Source: Sedimentisphaerales bacterium
Lineage (GTDB): Bacteria; Planctomycetota; Phycisphaerae; Sedimentisphaerales; Anaerobacaceae
Assembly: GCA_030630905.1 (NCBI GenBank)
Contig: DAOVMB010000179.1
Location: 1 to 5,980, forward strand
Length of the DNA: 5,980 nucleotides
Direction of reading: 5' to 3'
In this document: one piece after another, positions 1 through 5,183 of the stretch
Layout of the letters: every line of letters begins with the position of its first letter
Position numbering within the stretch: position 1 is the stretch's first letter
Position numbers and translations under genes: made by a program
The notes under the pieces: generated by a model
What the model was told of the DNA's origin: nothing
What the model saw: only the letters and a program-made list of their open reading frames with translations
Databases searched by the model: none

Positions 1-102
1 GGCCTGGGAACCCAGGGCAACACGACAATCCCCGGCGGTTCGGGTAAGATGTACTTTGACGACATCCGCCTGTACCAGCCGAGAGAAGCTGCTGAGTTGT
101 AA
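1..102 (+). CDS. C-terminal end of a secreted planctomycete-type protein (partial)
   Basis: The first frame is open from the left edge to a TAA at 100-102, giving the last 33 residues of a gene that begins outside the window. The tail contains 'GKMYFDDIRLYQPRE'. The pattern [YF]FDDIRLY is what I recall at the end of concanavalin/LamG-like or carbohydrate-binding-like beta-sandwich domains in large extracellular proteins of Phycisphaerae; a beta strand 'MYFDDIRLY' closing such a domain fits. No membrane anchor or sorting signal follows the strand, so the protein appears to end with the domain. The function of the whole protein cannot be told from this fragment. It converges with the minus-strand gene that ends at 221, and a hairpin lies between the two stops. 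Confidence 0.75.
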   Translation, partial: GLGTQGNTTIPGGSGKMYFDDIRLYQPREAAEL

Positions 103-144
103 AAACCGCTTTTGCGGAAAAACAGTAGGTTTTGTAATAGTTAA

Positions 145-175
145 GGGCCTATACCGATCTATTCGGTATAGGCCC
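145..175. terminator. Perfect 13-bp hairpin between convergent genes, likely bidirectional terminator
   Basis: Bases 145-157 (GGGCCTATACCGA) are exactly complementary to 163-175, with a 5-base loop TCTAT at 158-162. The hairpin lies between the stop of the left plus-strand gene (102) and the stop of the right minus-strand gene (221). The plus-strand side is followed by CATTATTCTG and the minus-strand side by TTAACTATTACAAAA, so neither side has a clean T-run. The position and perfect stem still favour a terminator serving both genes. Confidence 0.7.
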
Positions 176-220
176 CATTATTCTGTTAAAGATTCCGTCG
201 AAGAGTAGCAGGGGGGCTTG

Positions 221-733
221 TTACAGATTTATCATGGTTTCTATGAGCGAACCTTCGGCTTCTTCTTTTCTCATCTGGCGCTGGTCACGGATGATTATCA
301 TTTCATTATAGAGTTGCCGATCCTTGACGAAACTTTCCTTGTTCCATCTGTTCATTTTAATAAATATACCATCTTCGAGCAGTTGGGTCCTTAGCCTGTC
401 TCGATCATTCTCGTTGAGGTCTTCCTTTTCCATAATGTAAACAGAGATTAATTTGTCGAAATGCTCGTTTGCGGAGTCGGCCCAGAAATGCCGGGCGATT
501 GATAAAACCACAACCGCGATAATGATTAGCAGAGCCACAGTAACTGCTACAGTACCGGAATTATTATGTTTAACTTGTATCATACCATCTGGTTTCCCAC
601 TGTATCCGATGAAAATAATCGATTGCAGAACCGCCGTCAAAGAAAAAACGAACAGTGACGATATAATAGGAAACAGCCTTTTCAAATACGAGATTTGAGG
701 CAAGGGGGGAATGCGCATATTTTTGAAACACAA
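221..733 (-). CDS. Hypothetical two-pass inner-membrane protein with charged helical C-terminus
   Basis: I do not recognise this 170-residue protein. A short N-terminus with Lys and Arg leads into a first hydrophobic segment (about residues 21-44) and a second, very hydrophobic one (about 61-82, AVTVALLIIIAVVVLSIA). The rest (83-170) is strongly charged and probably helical, rich in Glu, Lys and Arg. The positive-inside rule suggests both ends are cytoplasmic, with a short outside loop at 45-60. The chosen start is TTG at 733-731, with AAGGA (742-738) four bases upstream; the alternative is ATG at 718-716 (residue 6), which would not alter the membrane segments but lacks a close ribosome binding site. 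It is transcribed divergently from the lipoprotein operon and convergently with the left gene. An overlapping plus-strand frame (453-698) looks like a shadow. The membrane architecture and charged tail make it credible, but there is no functional clue. Confidence 0.75.
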   Translation of the reverse strand: MCFKNMRIPPLPQISYLKRLFPIISSLFVFSLTAVLQSIIFIGYSGKPDGMIQVKHNNSGTVAVTVALLIIIAVVVLSIARHFWADSANEHFDKLISVYIMEKEDLNENDRDRLRTQLLEDGIFIKMNRWNKESFVKDRQLYNEMIIIRDQRQMRKEEAEGSLIETMINL

Positions 734-801
734 ATTATCCTTGATTTGTTCCAGAACCTGCGGTAATTTACGGCAAATGAACTTTCATCGGCCAAAATTG
801 A

Positions 802-830
802 AAAGTATTGATATTTTCGCGGAATTACAA
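802..830 (-). promoter_or_regulatory. Candidate sigma-70-type promoter for the minus-strand membrane protein gene
   Basis: Read on the minus strand, TTGTAA (830-825) is followed after exactly 17 bases by TACTTT (807-802). These match the -35 consensus TTGACA at four of six bases and the -10 consensus TATAAT at the T, A and final T. Transcription would start near 795, leaving a leader of about 60 bases before the TTG start. The spacing is ideal but the hexamers are weak, so this is tentative. Confidence 0.3.
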
Positions 831-859
831 CGTTCAGGATAATCATTGCGAGTATTGAG

Positions 860-865
860 TATAAT
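860..865 (+). promoter_or_regulatory. Candidate -10 element (TATAAT) for the four-gene lipoprotein operon
   Basis: A perfect TATAAT lies at 860-865, 71 bases before the start of the first lipoprotein gene, in the only sizeable non-coding gap upstream of the operon. No good -35 hexamer is present at 16-18 bases (the bases there read roughly GGATAA), and there is no exact extended -10 TGn. Transcription would begin near 872, with a leader of about 65 bases that contains the hairpin at 929-951. Confidence 0.35.
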
Positions 866-926
866 TGCAGATATACAGTTCTATCTTATTGGGACTTCTA
901 TAGCGGCACAAAAATGGATAATATGT

Positions 927-932
927 GGAGGG
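927..932 (+). promoter_or_regulatory. Shine-Dalgarno GGAGGG that decides the start of the COG3014-family gene
   Basis: GGAGGG at 927-932 is placed for ATG at 937 (6 bases from the GGAG core). The same frame has an upstream GTG at 925, but that codon directly abuts this motif and has no ribosome binding site of its own, so ATG 937 is preferred. Bases 929-935 can also pair with 945-951, which would hide part of this site. Confidence 0.8.
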
Positions 933-936
933 TCTT

Positions 937-2328
937 ATGAACAGAGACCCTGTTAGGAATCGCTTTTTTCTATTCGTCTTACTACTCCCTGTTTTTGCCG
1001 GGTGCAATGCATCTAAAAGCCACCTCAGCACCTTTAGCGGTTATTTTAACAGTTCTGATTATGAAAAATCTATAGAATTCGCTCAGTCTAAAATCAGCAA
1101 AAGTAAAAATCCTAAAAGAGAAGATTTATTATGGACATTACAACTCGGCACGCTTGAAAGATTGAGGCAAAATCACCGGGAAAGCAACAATCATTTTGAT
1201 AGATCGGAGGAGATGCTGAACTTCTTCGATTATCAAAATGCGGCCGTAGATTCGGTCGCTGCAATTGCCGTTAACGAGAATATCATTCCTTATTTCGGTG
1301 AAGAATATGATGGCATCATGGTCAATACTTACAAAGCTTTGAACTTTATGGCCCTTGGTGAAAACGACCAGGCACGGGTAGAATTCAACAGGGCTCTTGA
1401 CAGGCAAAGACGTGCAAAGGAGAAATTCGCCCGGGAAATAGAGAAACTCCAAAATGAATTAGACAAGGAGCAGGAAAAAGAAGGATCGCAGGCCAAGGAA
1501 AATGTAGATAATCCCGAAATCAACCGGTTAATAACTGACAGGTATCCCGGCCTGTACGAGTTCGAAGCCTATCCCGATTTCGTCAATCCCTTCACGACAT
1601 ACATTGCCGGAGTTTTTTTCAATCTCGTTGGCGACCACTCAAAAGCTGTCACTTTCCTCAAAGAATCGTATGGAATGGTCCGAGACAACGAGTACGTTGC
1701 CCAGGACCTGGCTATCACTGAACAGGTGCTCGACGGCCGGGCGGAGTTGAAAGATACCATATGGGTAATATTTGAAAACGGGATGGGGCCTGTTAAGGAA
1801 GAGTTTAGAATTGACATACCGCTGTTTGTTGCCTCGGACGATGTGAAATACTTCGGGATTGCTCTGCCAAGACTAATATTCAGAGAGCAGGCTTATCCCT
1901 ACTTGTCGATCAAGGCCGGCGGCAACAATTTCAATACGAAGATCGTCGGGAATATGGACCGGATCGTGCAGACGGAGTTTAGCAAAGACTTTAAAGGTGT
2001 TCTGACCAGAGCCATTATATCCGCTACTGCAAAAGTGGTAGCTCAGTATGCCCTGGGTAAAAAAGACAGTTCCTCGCCAAAGATTGTTTCACTCCTTGCT
2101 GCTGTTTATTCGTACGCCACAACCGCCGCTGATGTCAGAATTTGGACCACTCTGCCGAAGAATTTCCAGGTCGCCAGATTGCCCATGCCGCCCGACAGAC
2201 TGATAACGATAGCTCCGCCGGGCGGCGAATCGTTCACGGTGGAAATCCCCGCTTGCAAAAATGCGTTTGTCTATGTTAGAATACCGCAGAAGCAGACAAG
2301 GCAGGTTATCGACCTGATAACATATTAG
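937..2328 (+). CDS. COG3014-family lipoprotein with TPR-like repeats
   Basis: The 463-residue product starts with a lipoprotein signal peptide: hydrophobic core FFLFVLLLPVF, then lipobox F-A-G-C with Cys23 as the lipidated residue. Asn24 at +2 does not match the E. coli inner-membrane retention signal. Residues about 60-250 are helical and TPR-like. One unit is clear at about 131-156 (TYKALNFMALGENDQARVEF), followed by a charged coiled coil at about 154-190, and a second unit begins at NPFTTYIAGVFFNLVGDHSKA (about 217-237). The C-terminal half is beta-rich, with a conserved-looking 'ADVRIWTTLPKNFQVARLPM' segment near 398-417. I recognise this layout as the COG3014 family, whose biochemical role is unknown but which is often encoded beside YcfL and LpoB. 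It is first in the operon, 32 bp before the YcfL-like gene. An outer-membrane-anchored scaffold is an inference from the TPRs and neighbours. Confidence 0.85.
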   Translation: MNRDPVRNRFFLFVLLLPVFAGCNASKSHLSTFSGYFNSSDYEKSIEFAQSKISKSKNPKREDLLWTLQLGTLERLRQNHRESNNHFDRSEEMLNFFDYQNAAVDSVAAIAVNENIIPYFGEEYDGIMVNTYKALNFMALGENDQARVEFNRALDRQRRAKEKFAREIEKLQNELDKEQEKEGSQAKENVDNPEINRLITDRYPGLYEFEAYPDFVNPFTTYIAGVFFNLVGDHSKAVTFLKESYGMVRDNEYVAQDLAITEQVLDGRAELKDTIWVIFENGMGPVKEEFRIDIPLFVASDDVKYFGIALPRLIFREQAYPYLSIKAGGNNFNTKIVGNMDRIVQTEFSKDFKGVLTRAIISATAKVVAQYALGKKDSSSPKIVSLLAAVYSYATTAADVRIWTTLPKNFQVARLPMPPDRLITIAPPGGESFTVEIPACKNAFVYVRIPQKQTRQVIDLITY

Positions 2329-2360
2329 AATATTAATTTAAATGTTGATGGAGATTTGCC

Positions 2361-2792
2361 ATGAAAAAGTTAGAATTCGTATTGATTGCGTTGATAGTCT
2401 TCAGTTCCGGCTGTCAGAAGCAGAATGACTCAAGAATCCATGTTAGAGAAGGAGTCGCAAGCGACACACTCGGAAGCAACATTGTCACCAGGCCGGTCGT
2501 CCATGCTTTCAGTGCCTTGATCGGCGAAGGAATTGAAGTCACCCAAGCTGTTACCAGAAGAAATGATGCCGGTTTTCTTGAGCTTTATGTCAACGGACAC
2601 AACAAGTCGTTTGGGACCAAACGCTTCAGATACAGAGTCGAATGGCTGGATGAAGACGGGCTTATGATTGAAACGAAGACAAGTGTGTGGCTGCCGTTCT
2701 CGGCAACGGGGAAATCACCCTTTACCATTAAAGCCGTTGCGCCGAGACCGCAAGCCGTAAATTTCAGAATGGATACGAGAAAGTGGGAGTAA
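2361..2792 (+). CDS. YcfL/DUF1425-family lipoprotein
   Basis: This 143-residue protein has a lipoprotein signal peptide (KLEFVLIALIVFSSGC, Cys18). The lipobox S-S-G-C has Ser rather than Leu at -3, which is unusual but tolerated, and Gln follows at +2. After a variable linker (19-55) comes one small beta-sandwich-type domain. The stretch ELYVNGHNKSFGTKRFRYR (74-92) followed by VEWLDEDGLMIET matches the YcfL pattern in which 'V.G.N' leads to 'YRF.W.D..G'. YcfL has no settled function but in E. coli is encoded next to lpoB, the same order as here. GGAG at 2350-2353 lies 7 bases before the ATG. The stop is only 3 bases before the next start, so the two genes are probably translationally coupled. 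Confidence 0.85.
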   Translation: MKKLEFVLIALIVFSSGCQKQNDSRIHVREGVASDTLGSNIVTRPVVHAFSALIGEGIEVTQAVTRRNDAGFLELYVNGHNKSFGTKRFRYRVEWLDEDGLMIETKTSVWLPFSATGKSPFTIKAVAPRPQAVNFRMDTRKWE

Positions 2793-2795
2793 ATT

Positions 2796-3398
2796 ATGAA
2801 AGCGACAGTATTATATCTTATAGTGATGGTTTGTATTTTAGCGACAGGATGTGCCCAGGAAACAACAATGATCGATACCATGCATGACGAGGGAAAGGCT
2901 GTCATGGCTCTAGACTATAGAGACTTCGATCTGGCCGCGAGTAAAATGGTTCAGTCAATGCTCGGTTCGGGAGCCCTTAAAAAGCAGGAAGGCGGCAGGT
3001 ATGTAGTGGCTACCGGCAGAATCATCAACGATACGACGCAGAGAATCGATACCGACCAGCTAATGGTAAAAATCGAGACGGAAATATTGAACAGCGGCCA
3101 GGCAGTTATGACATCTGCGATCGGCAGCGGTTCCGACGAGTTACTCCTTGAGACAAGAGAACTCAGAGATTCCGAAGAGTTTGATCCCGACACGGTGGCC
3201 AAAAGACAAACCCTCATCGCGCCCGAACTAACCATCTCCGGCAAAATCTTTCAGAGAAATATCCGCTACGACCGAAACAAACAGCAGGTTGAGTACTATT
3301 TTCAACTGAAGCTGAGCGATGTTAAGAGCGGACTCAGATTTTGGCAGGATGAAACTCTTATCGGTAAAAGAGGTAGCAGTAGGTCTGTTTCCTGGTAA
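2796..3398 (+). CDS. lpoB: LpoB-family lipoprotein (penicillin-binding protein activator family)
   Basis: The 200-residue product has a lipoprotein signal peptide ending A-T-G-C (Cys19), with Ala at +2. The folded domain begins almost at once with DYRDFDLAASKMVQSML (about 40-56). It continues through VVATGRIINDTTQRIDTDQL (70-89), LTISGKIFQRN (145-155) and VEYYFQLKLSDVKSGLRFW (165-183), and ends in IGKRGSSRSVSW. These are the hallmarks of the LpoB/PF13036 family. In E. coli LpoB is an outer-membrane lipoprotein that reaches through the peptidoglycan to activate PBP1B. Here the segment between Cys19 and the domain is only about 20 residues and contains no proline, unlike the long flexible tether of the E. 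coli protein. The family assignment is firm; the PBP-activating role is inferred by name only. GGGAG at 2785-2789, inside the end of the preceding gene, is the ribosome binding site. Confidence 0.88.
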   Translation: MKATVLYLIVMVCILATGCAQETTMIDTMHDEGKAVMALDYRDFDLAASKMVQSMLGSGALKKQEGGRYVVATGRIINDTTQRIDTDQLMVKIETEILNSGQAVMTSAIGSGSDELLLETRELRDSEEFDPDTVAKRQTLIAPELTISGKIFQRNIRYDRNKQQVEYYFQLKLSDVKSGLRFWQDETLIGKRGSSRSVSW

Positions 3399-3435
3399 AA
3401 GAGTCTAATGAAAAGTTTTTTCAAAGGGTGTAAAA

Positions 3436-4824
3436 ATGAAAAATATAACAAGCATTATTGCGCTCTGCCTGTTGTGTGCGGCGATTGTAAACGCCGGTGA
3501 TGCGCCGGGAGCTAAACAGAATCCAGCCAGCGGCAAACGCAGCGCATCGGCCGCTCTTTTGAAGACTGAGCCAAACAACGCGGTTATCCGAGAAGTCATC
3601 GGACGTGGCCGTAACAGGGACGAGGCCGTTAAGAACGCTCTGTATAGAGCAGTCGAGCAGGTAAGAGGTGTTAGAGTCGATTCCAGCAACTATGAATTCG
3701 GCTTCCGCAGTTCAGGTGTGGGAGTAGGTGACGATGGGCCCGGCCGCAGGAGAATCGAGTTCGATTCTGTAAACGTTGCCACGAACGGCACAGTCTATAC
3801 AACTGAAATCGGAGGCCTGATAAGAAGCTACAATGTTCTCGATGAAAAGCAAATCGACCAGGACACCTACGAAGTTACGGTACAGGTCGCCGTTTACGAC
3901 TATGGCGCACGGGGCCGGACCGGGCGGATCAAGATTGCCTTGATGCCTGCAAAAACACAGCAGGATAATTACGGTTTCCTGAACCAAATTATATCCGGAG
4001 ACACACTTTCATCCCTGTTCTCCCAGCGACTTGTTGCGGGACTAACCCAGACTAACAAATTCGCCGTCCTTGACCGTGAAAGCATCGTTGACTTTACCAG
4101 GGAAAAAGAGATGCTCTTTTCCTTCGATGCTCCCCTTGGAGAACAGGCAAAGCTCGCTGAAACTCTTGGCGCCGATTATTTGCTCGCCGGGACTATCACC
4201 CAGGCCCAAATCGAGAAAATCGAAAGGTACCTTCGGGCCGCCAATTACACAACGAGGAAATTCAAAGCACGATTCAATTTCGATTATCGGCTTATCGACA
4301 GCTCCACAAAGCAGGTAGTCCTGGCGTCGAATGCGCAAAAATATCTTGAGGACGAACAAGTCAGAATGCTTGCCGACGAACAGAACCCTGCCGAATGGGA
4401 CTCGGCACAGGTACGCGACGCTTTTATCTCGCTTGTGGCCAACGATGTAATTGCAGCGATTATCGACCGTGTGTATCCTATCACCGTCGCTGCGGTACAG
4501 GAGGATGGCCGGGTAATCCTGAACCAGGGCGGCCAGAGAATGAAAAACAATATGTTGCTCGATGTCTATACAACGGGCAAGGAGGTCTTCGATAACGATA
4601 CCGGAGAGTCACTCGGAAGGATCGAAAGCCATGTTGCCACCCTCGAAATTCAGAAGGTGACGCACACTATGTCAATGGCCAAAGTAGTTGCAGGCGAGGT
4701 GTCAAAAGTTTCCGTAGGTTCCGTTTGCCGTATAAGAAAGGGAAAGAGAGATTACGGCGTCGGAATGAAACCGGATGTTATTAGAACCAAAACGGGAGGA
4801 GTCAAGCTGCCGTTCGATAATTAA
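3436..4824 (+). CDS. CsgG-related periplasmic protein with FlgT-like N- and C-terminal domains
   Basis: This 462-residue protein has an ordinary signal peptide (residues 1-20, likely cleavage after VNA) and, unlike CsgG, no lipobox. Three regions follow. Residues about 47-153 resemble the FlgT/LPP20 N-terminal domain, with GRGRNRDEAVKNALYRAVEQ (56-75) and later a YEVTVQVAVY strand. Residues about 164-345 form the CsgG/TolB-N-like core: IKIALMPAK, SLFSQRLVAGLTQTNKFAVL (193-212) followed by DRESI, and LAETLGADYLLAGTITQAQI (240-259). Residues about 350-433 resemble the FlgT C-terminal domain, with GRVILNQGGQRMKNNMLLDV (358-377), DNDTGESLG and an IESHVATLEI segment. CsgG forms the curli export pore and FlgT stabilises the flagellar H ring; no curli or flagellar gene is visible here. 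It closes the operon, 37 bp after lpoB, with GGG at 3426-3428 as ribosome binding site and a strong terminator downstream. Family confidence is high; function is open. Confidence 0.85.
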   Translation: MKNITSIIALCLLCAAIVNAGDAPGAKQNPASGKRSASAALLKTEPNNAVIREVIGRGRNRDEAVKNALYRAVEQVRGVRVDSSNYEFGFRSSGVGVGDDGPGRRRIEFDSVNVATNGTVYTTEIGGLIRSYNVLDEKQIDQDTYEVTVQVAVYDYGARGRTGRIKIALMPAKTQQDNYGFLNQIISGDTLSSLFSQRLVAGLTQTNKFAVLDRESIVDFTREKEMLFSFDAPLGEQAKLAETLGADYLLAGTITQAQIEKIERYLRAANYTTRKFKARFNFDYRLIDSSTKQVVLASNAQKYLEDEQVRMLADEQNPAEWDSAQVRDAFISLVANDVIAAIIDRVYPITVAAVQEDGRVILNQGGQRMKNNMLLDVYTTGKEVFDNDTGESLGRIESHVATLEIQKVTHTMSMAKVVAGEVSKVSVGSVCRIRKGKRDYGVGMKPDVIRTKTGGVKLPFDN

Positions 4825-4855
4825 CGGCTATTCTCTAAACCGATTGTGTTGTGAC

Positions 4856-4884
4856 AAAGCCGTGTGTATGCACGGCTTTTTTTT
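4856..4884 (+). terminator. Strong intrinsic terminator of the lipoprotein operon
   Basis: AAAGCCGTG (4856-4864) pairs perfectly with CACGGCTTT (4871-4879) around the loop TGTATG, and eight T's run from 4877 to 4884. It begins 32 bases after the stop of the CsgG/FlgT-like gene. This is a textbook rho-independent terminator and marks the end of the operon. Confidence 0.93.
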
Positions 4885-5082
4885 GTAATAAGCTGTCTGG
4901 CGCTGCCGAAAACGCTATGGCTCTGTGCGTTTCATGCATGCCTGCGGCTCCGAAACAGGCCGATATCGGCCGAATCAATGGGCTAAAATCCGGCACAGAA
5001 ATGCCCGAATAAGGGGATTCTACGTAAAAACACCGGTGCAACAAGGATTTACGAGAAAAATGTTGCAAAAAGTGAGAAAAAC
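4885..5082. other. Intergenic stretch without a convincing gene; contains a 14-bp palindrome
   Basis: No reading frame here has a start, ribosome binding site and protein-like composition. A 77-codon minus-strand frame (5068-4835) runs through the operon terminator and looks like chance. The notable elements are the perfect palindrome GGCCGATATCGGCC at 4958-4971 and a smaller CATGCATG palindrome at 4933-4940. I find no RNA gene that I can support. Confidence 0.5.
4958..4971. repeat. 14-bp perfect palindrome GGCCGATATCGGCC
   Basis: All seven base pairs of each half match with no spacer. It lies 112 bases upstream of the putative -35 element of the next gene, so it could be a regulator binding site. 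It has no T-run and is unlikely to be a terminator. A role is only inferred. Confidence 0.4.
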
Positions 5083-5111
5083 TGTAACATTTATCTAAGA
5101 ATCAAGTCTTA
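5083..5111 (+). promoter_or_regulatory. Candidate ECF-sigma-type promoter of the gene at 5184
   Basis: TGTAAC (5083-5088) resembles the AAC-containing -35 element used by many ECF sigma factors, and GTCTTA (5106-5111) follows after 17 bases, resembling the -10 element CGTC/GTCTAA. The region between and upstream is A/T-rich (for example GAGAAAAAC). Transcription would begin near 5118, giving a leader of about 65 bases. Planctomycetes carry many ECF sigma factors, which makes this plausible; the assignment is from pattern alone. Confidence 0.45.
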
Positions 5112-5132
5112 AATAATATCAGGAGAGGGCAA

Positions 5133-5150
5133 ATGTGGCTCTTGGTCTAA
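5133..5150 (+). CDS. Possible five-codon leader ORF (MWLLV) before the secreted-protein gene
   Basis: AGGAGAGGG at 5121-5129 is the best Shine-Dalgarno match in this region, and its AGGAG core sits 7 bases before ATG at 5133. The frame reads Met-Trp-Leu-Leu-Val and stops at TAA 5148-5150, 33 bases before the ATG of the large gene, which has its own ribosome binding site. It could be a regulatory leader peptide. It could equally be a chance ATG after a purine-rich leader, or the remnant of an older start. Confidence 0.35.
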   Translation: MWLLV

Positions 5151-5170
5151 CTAAATAATCGACTATATTT

Positions 5171-5175
5171 GGAGG
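5171..5175 (+). promoter_or_regulatory. Shine-Dalgarno GGAGG for the gene starting at 5184
   Basis: GGAGG lies 8 bases before ATG 5184 and supports that start. The following bases 5175-5179 (GCCCT) could pair with AGGGC at 5126-5130 in the leader, but the stem is only 5 bp with a long loop, so I give it little weight. Confidence 0.75.
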
Positions 5176-5183
5176 CCCTGAAA

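Noticed and set aside
105..119. A small CCGC-TTTT-GCGG hairpin just after the first gene, with a T-run on the minus strand.
   Set aside because: The stem is only 4 bp. The 13-bp hairpin at 145-175 is a far better terminator for both converging genes.
925..936. GTG at 925 as the start of the COG3014-family gene, adding four residues.
   Set aside because: The ribosome binding site GGAGGG begins within three bases of this codon, so it can only serve ATG 937. The signal peptide is also complete from ATG 937.
923..940. A tiny frame ATG-TGG-AGG-GTC-TTA-TGA (MWRVL) whose stop overlaps the ATG of the COG3014-family gene in an ATGA arrangement.
   Set aside because: It has no ribosome binding site of its own and simply runs across the Shine-Dalgarno sequence of the real gene. 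Its likeness to the MWLLV frame at 5133 is probably chance.
3409..3423. A 6-bp stem TGAAAA/TTTTCA with a 3-base loop between lpoB and the CsgG/FlgT-like gene.
   Set aside because: The stem is almost all A-T and too weak to terminate transcription. The short gap and continuous orientation favour one operon.
4835..5068. A 77-codon minus-strand frame downstream of the operon.
   Set aside because: It runs through the operon terminator, lacks a convincing ribosome binding site and has an irregular composition (many His, Ser and Pro) with no recognisable domain.
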